A DNA stretch of 64,000 nucleotides from Pseudomonas sp. TH31 (lineage in GTDB: Bacteria; Pseudomonadota; Gammaproteobacteria; Pseudomonadales; Pseudomonadaceae). Positions 50,947 to 60,291 of this stretch are shown piece by piece. The notes under the pieces are model-generated. The model was given only the letters and a program-made list of their open reading frames with translations, made no database searches and was not told where the DNA came from. The stretch lies in NCBI RefSeq assembly GCF_016650815.1, contig NZ_JAEKEZ010000033.1, positions 186,001 through 250,000 on the forward strand. Reading direction: 5' to 3'. Positions within the stretch are counted from its first letter, which is position 1. Each line of letters starts with the position of its first letter. Made by a program: the position numbers and the translations under genes.

Positions 50947-52362
50947 TTATGGAGACTCGGCAATCCCCAACGCCACCATCTTCTTGTACAAGGTCGACCG
51001 CCCAAGCCCCAGTCGCGCCGCCGCTTCAATCACCTTCCCCCCGCATTGCACAAGGGTGGTCTCGATCAACTGCCGATCAAACCGCTCCCGAGCCTCACTG
51101 AACGTCTCCTGGCCATCCGCCTCGATCACCGGGCTCGTCCCACGCTCAACCGGCGTGAAAGTGCCAATCGCCGCCCGGATATCGGCTTTGTTCAACATCA
51201 AGTCATCGCTGAGCAACGCTGCGCGTTCCAGCACATTGCGCAACTCGCGAATGTTCCCCGGCCAGGCGTGTTGACCCAGCAACTCCTGCGCCTCGCGGTT
51301 CAGCTCATGCTGACTGCGCAGTTCTTCAAGGATCGCTTCGCTCAAGGCCGGAATATCGTCGAGCCGGTCACGCAACGGCGGAACCTGGATCGGCAGCACG
51401 TTGAGGCGGTAGTACAAATCTGCACGAAATTCGCCGCGTTTGATCGCCGCTTCCAGATTCGTGGAGGTGGCGGCAATTACCCGCACATCGCTCTGGATCA
51501 CTTCATTTGAACCCACCGGCTCGAATTCTTTTTCCTGCAACACCCTCAGCAACTTGCTTTGCAGGGGCAAAGGCATGTCGCCGATCTCGTCGAGAAACAA
51601 CGTGCCACCCTGAGCGATCTGCAGCTTGCCGACCCGGCCTTTGCGGTCCGCGCCGGTAAACGCGCCGGGTGCGGTGCCGAAGAACTCCGCTTCCAGTAAT
51701 GATTCGGGAATCGCCGCGCTATTAATGCTGACAAACGCCTTGTGTGCCCGTGGCGAAGCGCCGTGGATCGCCTGGGCCAGCAGCTCTTTGCCGGTGCCGG
51801 TTTCACCGAGCAGCAACACCGGTGATTCGGCGCTGGCACTGCGCCGCGCCCGACGTTTGACTTCCAGGCTGGCGGCGCTGGTACCAATGAAATGCGCGAA
51901 GTTGTACTTGGTCTGCCGCGCGCGCAGCAGGGAGCGGGTCGAGGCCAGTTCTTCCTGCATGCTCAGGTAGCGCTTGAGCATTGGCGACAGGCTGCGCAAT
52001 TCGTCGAACAACGCGAAGCCGATGGCGCCGATCACCGCGCCGGCATCGTCATGAATCGGTAGGCGCATCACCACCAGCGGTTCTTTGGGGGTGTCCTGCA
52101 TGTCCAGCAGGATCGGCCGGCCAGTGCGCACCACCTCGCGCAGCAGGCTGCCGGGGATCACGCTTTCACAGGGCTTGCCGATTGCGACTTCTGCCGATTC
52201 CAGGCCAAAGCGCCGGGCGTAGCGTTCGTTCATCCAGACGATATTGGCGTCGCGATCAACAATCACCGTGCCTTCGCTCGATTGCTCGATGATTTCGAAC
52301 AACGAACGGATCGCCAGCATACGCACGCGCTGGTAGTCCTTGAGGCTTTCGGTGGTGTTCAT
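50947..52362 (-). CDS. hbcR: Sigma-54-dependent activator of 3-hydroxybutyrate use (HbcR-like)
   Basis: Enhancer-binding protein of 471 residues, start MNTTESLKDYQRVRMLAIRS. N-terminal PAS domain (about 20-130, VDRDANIVWMNERYARRFGL), AAA+ domain with LGETGTGKELLAQAI, the sigma-54 contact GAFTGA, Walker B GGTLFLDEIGD, and a C-terminal Fis-type HTH (VIEAAARLGLGRSTLYKKM). In P. aeruginosa the gene beside bdhA and its permease encodes HbcR, which needs sigma-54; the gene order here is the same. It is transcribed in the same direction as its target, with a REPIN between. Confidence 0.9.
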   Translation of the reverse strand: MNTTESLKDYQRVRMLAIRSLFEIIEQSSEGTVIVDRDANIVWMNERYARRFGLESAEVAIGKPCESVIPGSLLREVVRTGRPILLDMQDTPKEPLVVMRLPIHDDAGAVIGAIGFALFDELRSLSPMLKRYLSMQEELASTRSLLRARQTKYNFAHFIGTSAASLEVKRRARRSASAESPVLLLGETGTGKELLAQAIHGASPRAHKAFVSINSAAIPESLLEAEFFGTAPGAFTGADRKGRVGKLQIAQGGTLFLDEIGDMPLPLQSKLLRVLQEKEFEPVGSNEVIQSDVRVIAATSTNLEAAIKRGEFRADLYYRLNVLPIQVPPLRDRLDDIPALSEAILEELRSQHELNREAQELLGQHAWPGNIRELRNVLERAALLSDDLMLNKADIRAAIGTFTPVERGTSPVIEADGQETFSEARERFDRQLIETTLVQCGGKVIEAAARLGLGRSTLYKKMVALGIAESP

Positions 52363-52401
52363 GTTTGTCGTGTCCAGAAGTTGTGTTATCTGTGCGGGCG
52401 T

Positions 52402-52469
52402 CTTCGCGAGCAGGCTCGCTCCCACATTTGAAATGCATTCCAATGTGGGAGCGAGCCTGCTCGCGAAGG
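52402..52469. repeat. REPIN between hbcR and yejF
   Basis: CTTCGCGAGCAGGCTCGCTC from 52402 and its perfect inverse ending at 52469, with a short ACATTTGAAATGCATT centre. It separates two unrelated operons. Confidence 0.9.
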
Positions 52470-52489
52470 CCGCGCATCGGTTTCAAGGC

Positions 52490-54082
52490 TTAGCCTGGAT
52501 GCGCCGCCGCCAACAGCTCTTTGGTATACGGATGCTGCGGCGAATCGAACACATCGTGGCTGGCGCCGCTTTCCACCACTTTGCCATCCTTGATCACGAT
52601 CATGTCGTGGGCCAGCGCTCGCACCACCGCCAGATCATGGCTGATAAACAGGTACGTCAGGCCATGCTTTTGCTGGAGGTCGCGGAGTAGGGCGACCACT
52701 TGTTTTTGCACGGTGCGGTCCAGTGCCGAGGTCGGTTCATCCAGCAGGATCAGCGCCGGCTTGAGCACCAGTGCCCGGGCGATGGCGATGCGCTGCCGTT
52801 GGCCGCCGGAGAATTCGTGGGGATAGCGGTGGCGGCTTTGCGGGTCGAGGCCGACTTCTTCCAGCGCCCGAATCACTTCGGCTTTGCATTCCTCGGTGCT
52901 CAGTTGGCTATGCACCTCCAGCCCTTCGCTAATGATCTGCGCCACGGACATCCGGGGGCTCAAGCTGCCGAAGGGGTCCTGGAACACCACCTGCATCTTC
53001 TTGCGCCACGGCCGCAGTTGCTTTTGCGTGAGACCGTCCAGTGCCTGGCCTTGAAAACGAATGCTGCCTTCGGAGTCGAGCAAGCGCAGGATCGCCTGAC
53101 CGAGGGTGGACTTGCCGGAACCCGACTCGCCAACGATGCCCAGGGTCTTGCCACGTTGGACATTCAGGCTGATGCCATCCACCGCGTGTAAATAGGTCTT
53201 GCGTTGGAACAGCCCGCCGCCAATGGCGAACCGTACTTGCAGGTTGTCGACCTCCAGCACCTTCTCGCGCTCGTCCCGGGGCAAGGCTTCGCCTTCAGGC
53301 TCAGCGTTCAGCAGCACGCAGCTATAAGGGTGCTTCGGTTCGGTGAACAGCGTTTCGCAAGAGGCCTGTTCGACGATTTCCCCGGCCTTCATCACGCACA
53401 CGCGCTGGGCGATGCTGCGCACCAGATTGAGGTCATGACTGATCAGCAGCAGCGACATGCCGAGCCGTTGTTGCAAGGACTTGAGCAACAGCAGGATCTT
53501 GCGCTGTACCGTCACATCCAGCGCCGTGGTCGGCTCGTCGGCGATCAGCAGTTCTGGTTCACAGGCCAGGGCCATGGCGATCATCACCCGTTGCCGTTGG
53601 CCGCCGGACAGTTGATGGGGGTAGGCCTTGAGCCGCTCCTTGGGTTTCTGGATGCCGACCAGTTCCAGCAGTTCAAGAATTCGCGCTTGCGCCACTTTGC
53701 CGGCCAGGCCTTTGTGCACCAGCAAGGTTTCGCCGATCTGCTTTTCGATGCTGTGCAGCGGGTTCAGGGAGGTCATCGGTTCCTGAAAGATCATCGCGAT
53801 CCGGTTGCCGCGTAACTGACGCAAGACCTTGGCATCGGAACCGACCAGTTCCTGGCTGCGATAACGAATGCTGCCCGTGGTTTCGGTGCCCAGTTTGGGC
53901 AGCAGTTGCAGGATCGAATGGGCCGTCACCGATTTGCCCGAGCCCGACTCGCCCACCAGTGCCAGACACTCGCCGGGGCGGATGTCCAGGCACAGGTTGC
54001 GCACCACGGTCTGGCCACTGAAGGCCACGTTGAGATCACGGATTTCGATCAGGTTGTCATTCATATCAATCGCCCGGCTCAT
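52490..54082 (-). CDS. yejF: Peptide ABC transporter, double ATPase YejF-type
   Basis: Fused ATPase of 530 residues with two complete nucleotide-binding domains. First: GESGSGKSVTAHSI, LSGGQRQRVMIAMALA, ADEPTTALD. Second: GESGSGKSTLGQAI, FSGGQRQRIAIARALV, LDEPTSALD. The first ATG (54082) overlaps nothing; an alternative at 54064 (MNDNLIEIRDLNV) is close to other YejF starts, so the N-terminus is uncertain by six residues. It is the last gene of a yejA-B-E-F operon for oligopeptide (microcin C-type) uptake. Confidence 0.93.
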   Translation of the reverse strand: MSRAIDMNDNLIEIRDLNVAFSGQTVVRNLCLDIRPGECLALVGESGSGKSVTAHSILQLLPKLGTETTGSIRYRSQELVGSDAKVLRQLRGNRIAMIFQEPMTSLNPLHSIEKQIGETLLVHKGLAGKVAQARILELLELVGIQKPKERLKAYPHQLSGGQRQRVMIAMALACEPELLIADEPTTALDVTVQRKILLLLKSLQQRLGMSLLLISHDLNLVRSIAQRVCVMKAGEIVEQASCETLFTEPKHPYSCVLLNAEPEGEALPRDEREKVLEVDNLQVRFAIGGGLFQRKTYLHAVDGISLNVQRGKTLGIVGESGSGKSTLGQAILRLLDSEGSIRFQGQALDGLTQKQLRPWRKKMQVVFQDPFGSLSPRMSVAQIISEGLEVHSQLSTEECKAEVIRALEEVGLDPQSRHRYPHEFSGGQRQRIAIARALVLKPALILLDEPTSALDRTVQKQVVALLRDLQQKHGLTYLFISHDLAVVRALAHDMIVIKDGKVVESGASHDVFDSPQHPYTKELLAAAHPG

Positions 54083-54091
54083 AGTCGTGGA

Positions 54092-55114
54092 TCAGGATCT
54101 TGGGTCGAAGGCATCACGCAATGCCTCGCCGATGAACACCAGTAAAGACAGAATCAGCGCCAGGGTGAAAAATGCCGTCAGGCCCAGCCATGGCGCTTGC
54201 AGGTTCTGCTTGCCCTGGCCGATCAGTTCGCCCAATGAAGCGCTGCCTGCGGGCATGCCGAAGCCGAGAAAGTCCAGGGCCGTCAGGGTTGAAATCGCGC
54301 CGGTGAGGATGAACGGCAAGTAGCTCAGCGTTGCGTTCATGGCGTTTGGCAATATGTGCCGCACGATCACTTTGCGGTCGCTCAAGCCCAGGGCCCGGGC
54401 GGCTTTGACATATTCCAGGTTACGTCCGCGCAGAAACTCGGCGCGCACCACGTCCACCAGGGCCAGCCAGGAAAACAGCGCCATGATCCCCAGCAGCCAC
54501 CAGAAATTCGGCTCGACGAACCCCGACAGAATGATCAGAAGATAAAGCACCGGCAGCCCGGACCAGACTTCCAGCAAGCGCTGGCCCAGCAAATCGACCC
54601 AGCCGCCGTAATAGCCTTGCAGCGCGCCGGCGGCAATGCCGATCAACGCACTGACAAACGTCAGTATCAAGGCAAACAGAATGGACACCCGAGCGCCAAA
54701 AATCACTCGGGCCAACACGTCTCGCGCCTGGTCGTCGGTGCCCAGCCAGTTGACCTTCGTCGGCGGGCTCGGCGCGGGTTTGTTCAGGTCGTAGTTAGGC
54801 GTGTCGTCGCTGAACGGGATTGGCGGGAACAGCAGCCAGCCGCCGTCCTTGCGGATCAGCTTCTGTACGTAATCGCTGCGGTAGTCGGCCTGGAACGGCA
54901 GTTGCCCGCCGAACTCCTGCTCGGTGTAGCGCTTGAATGCGGGGAAGTACAACGAGTCCTGGTAACTGACGATCAGCGGCTTGTCGTTGGCGATCAACTC
55001 GCCACCGAGGGTCAGCAGGAACAACCCGATAAACAGCCACAGCGACCACCAGCCACGGCGGTTTTTCTTGAACCGTTCAAAACGGCGCCGGCCCAGCGGC
55101 GAGAGCTTGAACAT
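54092..55114 (-). CDS. yejE: Peptide ABC transporter permease YejE-type
   Basis: A protein of 340 residues, start MFKLSPLGRRRFERFKKNRR, with an N-terminal cytoplasmic basic segment, one helix, a long periplasmic loop (SLYFPAFKRYTEQEFGGQLP) and five further helices. The LGTDDQARDVLARVIFGARV and RALGLSDRKVIVRHILPNA blocks (EAA loop) are typical of DppC/OppC-like subunits. Its ATG overlaps the yejB stop (TGATG). Confidence 0.93.
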   Translation of the reverse strand: MFKLSPLGRRRFERFKKNRRGWWSLWLFIGLFLLTLGGELIANDKPLIVSYQDSLYFPAFKRYTEQEFGGQLPFQADYRSDYVQKLIRKDGGWLLFPPIPFSDDTPNYDLNKPAPSPPTKVNWLGTDDQARDVLARVIFGARVSILFALILTFVSALIGIAAGALQGYYGGWVDLLGQRLLEVWSGLPVLYLLIILSGFVEPNFWWLLGIMALFSWLALVDVVRAEFLRGRNLEYVKAARALGLSDRKVIVRHILPNAMNATLSYLPFILTGAISTLTALDFLGFGMPAGSASLGELIGQGKQNLQAPWLGLTAFFTLALILSLLVFIGEALRDAFDPRS

Positions 55115-56175
55115 CAGGCGTTCCTCGCGGCGAAGTCGATGCGCGGGTCGACCAGGGTGTAGCAGAGGTCGCCGACCAGTTTTATCAAGAGACCGAACAG
55201 GGTGAAGATGAACAACGAACCAAACACCACCGGATAATCCCGCGATACAGCGGCTTCATAGCTCATGCGGCCGAGTCCATCGAGGGAGAAAATAACTTCG
55301 ATCAGCAACGAGCCGGCGAAGAACACGCTGATAAACGCCTGGGGAATCCCGGACACCACCAGCAACATCGCGTTGCGAAACACATGGCCGTACAGCACCC
55401 GGCGTTCGCTCAAGCCTTTGGCTCGGGCGGTGACCACGTATTGGCGGGTGATTTCGTTGAGGAAGGAGTTTTTGGTCAGGATGGTCAGGGTGGCGAACCC
55501 GCCAATCACCAGCGCCGTAACCGGTAATACCAGGTGCCAGAAGTAATCGGCGATTTTGCCCACGCTCGACAGCGACTCGAAGTTGTCCGAGACCAGACCG
55601 CGCACCGGGAACCAGTTCAGCGATGTGCCACCGGCAAACACCACGATCAGGAACATGGCGAACAGGAACGCCGGCATGGCGTAGCCGATGATGATTGCGG
55701 TGCTGCTCCAGATATCGAAATGGCTGCCGTGGTGCACGGCCTTGCGAATCCCCAGCGGAATCGACACCAGGTAAGTGATCAGCGTGGCCCAGAGGCCGAG
55801 GGAAATGGTCACCGGCATTTTTTCCAGGATCAGGTCGGTAACCGTGGCGCCGCGGAAGAAGCTCTTGCCAAAGTCCAGTCGCGCGTAGCTTTTAAGCATC
55901 AGCCACAGGCGTTCCGGTGCCGGTTTGTCGAAACCGTATTGTTTTTCGATCTCTTTGATCAGTTGCGGATCGAGGCCTCGGCTGGCGCGGGAACTGCCGT
56001 GCAGGGTCTCGCCTGCGCCTGCGCCGATGCTGGCGCCGCCGATGCCTTGCAAGTGCGCGATCGCCTGTTCCACCGGGCCACCGGGGGCGGCCTGGACGAT
56101 GACGAAGTTGACCAGGAGAATGATGACCAGCGTCGGAATAATCAGCAGCAGGCGCCGCAGTATGTAAGCCCACAT
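55114..56175 (-). CDS. yejB: Peptide ABC transporter permease YejB-type
   Basis: A protein of 353 residues, start MWAYILRRLLLIIPTLVIIL. The six-helix DppB-type permease shows FVIVQAAPGGPVEQA near the start, a Gly/Ala loop (IGGASIGAGAGETLHG) characteristic of YejB, and an EAA loop (ARAKGLSERRVLYGHVFRNA). The frame is open 66 codons further, over the end of the binding-protein gene; the start here overlaps that stop by TGATG. Confidence 0.93.
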   Translation of the reverse strand: MWAYILRRLLLIIPTLVIILLVNFVIVQAAPGGPVEQAIAHLQGIGGASIGAGAGETLHGSSRASRGLDPQLIKEIEKQYGFDKPAPERLWLMLKSYARLDFGKSFFRGATVTDLILEKMPVTISLGLWATLITYLVSIPLGIRKAVHHGSHFDIWSSTAIIIGYAMPAFLFAMFLIVVFAGGTSLNWFPVRGLVSDNFESLSSVGKIADYFWHLVLPVTALVIGGFATLTILTKNSFLNEITRQYVVTARAKGLSERRVLYGHVFRNAMLLVVSGIPQAFISVFFAGSLLIEVIFSLDGLGRMSYEAAVSRDYPVVFGSLFIFTLFGLLIKLVGDLCYTLVDPRIDFAARNA

Positions 56176-58042
56176 CAGCGTGGCCCTCCGGATTTGCCGC
56201 GTTTGATCAGTTCGGCGGTCATCTGTTGGTTGGTGAGGGGGGAGGTGCTCACTTCCCACCAGCTCTCGATGGCTTCGTCGTTGCTGGCTTGCACGCTGGG
56301 AATGCCGAAGCGATTCCACCACACGGTCGAACTGCCGGGCGGGTAATAGTTGGGAATCCAGTAGTAGTTCCATTGCAGTACCCGGTCCAGGGCATGGGCG
56401 TAGCGCAGCATGTCGGCCTGGGTGGTGGCGCGGACCAGGCCGCTGACCAGCGTATCGACCGCCGGGTTCTTCAGCACCATGTAGTTGTTGGCGCCGGGAT
56501 CGTTGGCCGCGGACGAACCGAAGTAGTTGACCAGTTCGCTACCGGGGAGGTGGTCACCGGGTAACCGGTGATGACCATGTCGTAGTCTCTGGACATCAGG
56601 CGGTTGACGTACTGGGACGAGTCGATGCGCCGAATGTTGAGGTCGATGCCGATCTGTTTCAGCGTGCGCTTGTACGGCAACAGCAGTCGGTCGATGCCGT
56701 TCTGGCTGGTGAGGAAGGTAAAGCTCAGTGGCTCGCCCTGGGCATTCACCAGTTGATCGCCGTCGGGTTTCCAGCCGGCCTGTTCAAGCAGGGCCAGGGC
56801 CTGCAATTGTTTGTCGCGGATATTGCCGCTGCCGTCAGTCTTCGGTGCTTCGAAGACCTGGGTGAAGACTTCGTCGGGAATCTGCCCGCGCAACGGTTCG
56901 AGGATCGCCAGTTCAGCAGCATCCGGAAGCTTGCGCGCTGCGAGGTCGGTATTGGAAAAGAAGCTCTGCTGGCGGATGTACAGGTCGCGCATCATCTGCC
57001 GGTTGCTCCACTCGAAATCCCAGAGCATGGCCAGGGCCTGGCGGACACGGCGGTCCTGGAACATCGGGTTTTGCAGGTTGAACACGAAGCCTTGGGCGGT
57101 TTGCGGTGCTTCGGTGGCCAAGTGAGCCTTTTGCAGGCGACCGTCGCTCAGGGCCGGGCTTTCGTAGCCGATGGAGTAACCGGTGGCGGAGAACTCGCGG
57201 TTGTAGTCGTAGGCGCCGCCGCGCAGTACCTGGCGGGCGACGTCGGTATCGCCGAAGTACTCGAGGCTGAAATGATCGAAGTTGTATAAGCCGCGGCTGA
57301 CCGGCAGGTCCTTGCCCCACCAGTCGGCGTTGCGTTCAAACGTGATGCTGCGTCCGGCATCGACTTTGCTCACTCGATACGGGCCGCTGCCCAGAGGTGG
57401 CTCGTAACCACCGCCGCTGGCGAAGTCGCGGGTTTTCCACCAGTGCTCGGGAAACACCGGCAATGTCGCGATGTCCAGGGGAAGGGTACGGTTTTCGTTG
57501 CTCTTGAAGTCGAACCGAACGGTTGATGGCGACTCGACTTCGACGCCTTTGACGTCGGCGAACTGGGTGCGATAGCGCAGGCTGCCCTGGGTCATCAGCA
57601 GGTCGAAGGTGTAGCGCACGTCCTCGGCGGTGATTGGCGTGCCGTCGGCGAAACGGGCCTTGGGGTTCAGGTAGAAACGCAGGGACAGCCCGTCCTCGGC
57701 ACGCTCCATCTTCTGTGCCACCAGGCCATACACGGTATAGGGTTCATCGAGCGAGCGCTGAGCCAGGGGTGAATAGAGCAGGCCGTCAATCTGGGTCACG
57801 CCGATACCCTTGTCGATGTAGGGCAGGACATGGTCGAAATGGCCGATTTCAATGGCCGAGCGCCGCATTGTTCCACCCTTGGGGGCTTGCGGGTTGGTGT
57901 AGGTGAAATGACTGAAACCCGCGGGATATTTCGCCGGCTCGCCATACACGGTCAACGCGTGTTGCGGTGCTGCATTCACACCGGCGGCACCCAATAGCAG
58001 TGCCACGGCAGTGAATATCAAAGTGGGGAAAACCAGTCGCAT
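56175..58042 (-). CDS. yejA: Peptide ABC transporter substrate-binding protein YejA-type (frameshifted)
   Basis: Periplasmic binding protein of the SBP5 family, restored length 622 residues. Signal peptide MRLVFPTLIFTAVALLLGAA...VNAA. Body motifs include YTNPQAPKGGTMRRSAIEIG, LRFYLNPKARFADGTPITAE, and GSGPYRV. The frame breaks at 56542-56547, where the + strand reads ACCGGGG for ACCCGGGG; correct reading TTSPGSELVNYFGSSAAN. The C-terminal part (WNYYWIPNYYPPGSSTVWWN) is normal. It is the first gene of yejABEF. Confidence 0.9.
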
Positions 58043-58121
58043 TGTCAGCCTTAGAGCCGGGTAATCGATAACTACAATTTGTACGCTAGCGGCGCGTCAC
58101 TCGCCAGCCGAATCATCTTGC

Positions 58122-58158
58122 CAAAACACAACGGCCCACCAAAAGGCGGGCCGTTGTG
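58122..58158 (-). terminator. Terminator downstream of ppiC
   Basis: On the minus strand CACAACGGCCC / GGGCCGTTGTG (58158-58148 with 58137-58127) form an 11-base stem with a 10-base loop, followed by TTTT. It lies 20 bases after the ppiC stop and upstream of yejA. Confidence 0.85.
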
Positions 58159-58178
58159 CAGATAACGCAGGCGACAGA

Positions 58179-58460
58179 TCAGTCCTGGCGGCTGGTCACT
58201 TCCAGCAGGTGATAACCAAACTGGGTTTTGACCGGGCCTTGCACCACGTTGATCGGTGCGCTGAAGACCACGGTGTCGAATTCCTTGACCATCTGGCCCG
58301 GGCCGAACGAACCCAGGTCACCGCCCTGACGGCTGGACGGGCAAGTGGAGTTGGCCTTGGCAACGTCGGCGAAATCAGCGCCGCCTTCGATCTGGGCTTT
58401 GAGTTCGTTGCACTTGGCTTCGCTGGCAACAAGGATGTGACGGGCAGTGGCTTTGGCCAT
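58179..58460 (-). CDS. ppiC: Parvulin-type peptidyl-prolyl isomerase PpiC
   Basis: A cytoplasmic parvulin of 93 residues, start MAKATARHILVASEAKCNEL, with AKANSTCPSSRQGGDLGSFG, GQMVKEFDTVVF and FGYHLLEV. These are near the E. coli PpiC sequence, so this copy looks like the orthologue, with the protein at 42143 the paralogue. It has its own terminator. The gap from 58461 to 58736 holds no gene I can support. Confidence 0.94.
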   Translation of the reverse strand: MAKATARHILVASEAKCNELKAQIEGGADFADVAKANSTCPSSRQGGDLGSFGPGQMVKEFDTVVFSAPINVVQGPVKTQFGYHLLEVTSRQD

Positions 58461-58736
58461 GGGGAAATTCTCCATTCAATGTTCAGTAAAGTGCTGAGCC
58501 TACCGGATTCAGTGGCCTATTTCTTCTCAAAGTTCCATCGCAGGCGGGCGAGCGATAAAGGATGGTCTTCGATCCGTTAAGCCAAACGCAATCTGCTACA
58601 AAGAGCGTGTGTCACCTGAGATCTTCTTAACTGATCGGCATCAGGGCTTAAAGGCCGGCATTTCTCAAGCTCTCGGCGTGCAGCGCGCGGAAAAACTCCG
58701 CCCAGTCTTCGCTTGAAGACTGGAGTAAGCCGTTGG

Positions 58737-59825
58737 TCATGCTGGCCGTTGTGTACGGTGCCGTGTCCGAAGCCGGTCGGCCGCCTGGCGCAACAATTGG
58801 TCCGTGGCTGCCCAGCCGAGGCAGCCATCCGTTACCGATACTCCGTACTGCAAAGACGAACTCAACGCTTGGCAGCCTTCGAACAGATGACTTTCAATCA
58901 TCATGCCGATCAGGGAATGATCACCGTGCAGGCGCTGTTCGAGCACGTCGTTGAACACTGCAGGCTGGCGTAACGGGTCTTTGCCGCTGTTGGCGTGACT
59001 GCAATCAACCATGATTCGTGTCGGGATCTTCAGTTTGCTCAGGTCGTGGTTGATCCGCGCGACGCTGTCACGGTCGTAGTTAGGTCCGCGATGCCCGCCG
59101 CGCAATACCAGGTGGGTATCCGGATTACCTGGGGTTTGAATGATTGCAGGATGCCCCTGGCTATCGACCCCGAAATGCCGATGGGGGTGAGCTGCCGAGC
59201 GCATCGCGTCGCTGGCGACCGTGACACCGCCATCGGTGCCGTTCTTGAAGCCCACTGGCATGTTCAGGCCACTGGCCATTTCCCGGTGGATCTGCGACTC
59301 GGTGGTACGTGCACCAATGGCGACCCAACTGAGCAAATCGTCGAAGTAGCCGGCGGCCATCGGTTGCAACAGTTCGGTGGCAATTGGCAAACCGAGGCAG
59401 AGCATTTCGCACATCAACTCGCGAGACAGGGTCAGACCACCGGCCATGTCATCGCTGCCATCAAGGCGCGGATCGTAGGCCAGGCCTTTCCAGCCAACCG
59501 TGGTGCGAGGCTTTTCGACGTAGGCACGCATCACCAGAAGCATTTCATCACTGACATCGGTGGCCAGGCGCGCAAGGTTAGCGGCGTATTCGAGTGCGGA
59601 CTGCGGGTCGTGAATGGAGCAGGGGCCGACGATGACCAGCAGACGGGAGTCTTCACCGTTGAGGATCGCACGGACCGCATTGCGGTGGGCGGCGACTTGC
59701 TGGGTCAGGACGTTGCTGAGAGGCAATTGCTGTTTGAGTTGCAATGAGCTGGGCAGACGCAGGGTCAGCGCTTCATTGGCAGGGCTCAGGGTGGACAGTG
59801 GCAGAGCAGAGACGGACGAGTTCAT
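58737..59825 (-). CDS. 3-deoxy-7-phosphoheptulonate (DAHP) synthase, class I
   Basis: First enzyme of the shikimate pathway: PEP plus erythrose-4-phosphate gives DAHP. The protein has 362 residues, start MNSSVSALPLSTLSP behind AGGAAG. Class I AroF/G/H features: VGPCSIHD with metal ligand Cys69, MRAYVEKPRTTVGWKGL, GFKNGTDG, LRGGHRGPNYD and MVDCSHANSGKDPLRQ. Which aromatic amino acid inhibits it cannot be read from this. An apparent attenuator with an aromatic-codon leader peptide lies upstream, so expression is probably tuned to charged Phe/Tyr/Trp tRNA. Confidence 0.93.
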   Translation of the reverse strand: MNSSVSALPLSTLSPANEALTLRLPSSLQLKQQLPLSNVLTQQVAAHRNAVRAILNGEDSRLLVIVGPCSIHDPQSALEYAANLARLATDVSDEMLLVMRAYVEKPRTTVGWKGLAYDPRLDGSDDMAGGLTLSRELMCEMLCLGLPIATELLQPMAAGYFDDLLSWVAIGARTTESQIHREMASGLNMPVGFKNGTDGGVTVASDAMRSAAHPHRHFGVDSQGHPAIIQTPGNPDTHLVLRGGHRGPNYDRDSVARINHDLSKLKIPTRIMVDCSHANSGKDPLRQPAVFNDVLEQRLHGDHSLIGMMIESHLFEGCQALSSSLQYGVSVTDGCLGWAATDQLLRQAADRLRTRHRTQRPA

Positions 59826-59873
59826 ATTCAGGCTTCCTGGGCTGGCAGCGGGTTCGTTCCCGCGTGCTCGGCC

Positions 59874-60026
59874 CTACTGGGGTGTTCGACAATTGGCCGG
59901 ATTGGCTGCGTGTGTGTGCTTGCCACCTGTGGGTGACCGATCGGAGGCGGCAGGCTGTCCCGAGCGGAGGCTGGTAAATCGCCAGGCGGTAAAACTGTCG
60001 TAACGGTAATAAGTGGCATCGTTCAT
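59874..60026 (-). CDS. Small ORF between attenuator and DAHP synthase, aromatic-rich N-terminus
   Basis: The ATG at 60026 follows TGAGGAT at a proper distance and opens a 50-codon frame: MNDATYYRYDSFTAWRFTSL, then a low-complexity polar part ending CRTPQ*. Its first 17 codons hold three Tyr, two Phe and one Trp. It lies after the terminator and stops 48 bases before the DAHP synthase ATG. It could be a second leader peptide, a translational coupling frame, or a real micro-protein; no known family is recognised. Confidence 0.45.
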   Translation of the reverse strand: MNDATYYRYDSFTAWRFTSLRSGQPAASDRSPTGGKHTHAANPANCRTPQ

Positions 60027-60077
60027 TTTCTAAATCCTCAGGTGTCTGGTGTGTCGCTAAAAATGTGCAGGGGCTGA

Positions 60078-60115
60078 AAAAACAAAACCCCCGGTCGGGA
60101 AGCCGACCGGGGGTT
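60078..60115 (-). terminator. Attenuator terminator before DAHP synthase
   Basis: On the minus strand the arms AACCCCCGGTCGG and CCGACCGGGGGTT, loop CTTC, are followed by TTTTGTTTTTT. The 13-base stem makes a strong terminator. It lies between a leader peptide and the DAHP synthase gene, where it would stop the operon unless antitermination occurs. Confidence 0.85.
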
Positions 60116-60162
60116 GAGAATTCTCTGGTGGCGACCCGTTTAAAGTGGGCGCCGTGTGGGTA

Positions 60163-60291
60163 TCAGGCGCGCCAGTGGCTAAACCAATACCCAAAATAAA
60201 AGCTTGCCGGGGCACAAACGTCATTCGCCCGGGCAGCCGCCATCGAGCGCAGGGCGCTGACGGTACGAAGCTGTGAGAGGGCGTTGAACAT
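60163..60291 (-). CDS. Aromatic-amino-acid leader peptide of the DAHP synthase attenuator
   Basis: The ATG at 60291 follows TCGGAG at a good spacing and opens 42 codons. The last 12 residues before the stop are SFYFGYWFSHWR-Ala, with three Phe, two Tyr and two Trp among them. The stop (60163-60165) is 48 bases before the terminator stem. TGGGTAT over the Gly-Tyr-Trp codons (60193-60187) can pair with ATACCCA just after the stop (60163-60157), giving a pause hairpin. This is the layout of trp/phe-type attenuators: ribosome stalling at aromatic codons would favour read-through. I know of the principle but not of a named leader for this gene. Confidence 0.75.
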   Translation of the reverse strand: MFNALSQLRTVSALRSMAAARANDVCAPASFYFGYWFSHWRA

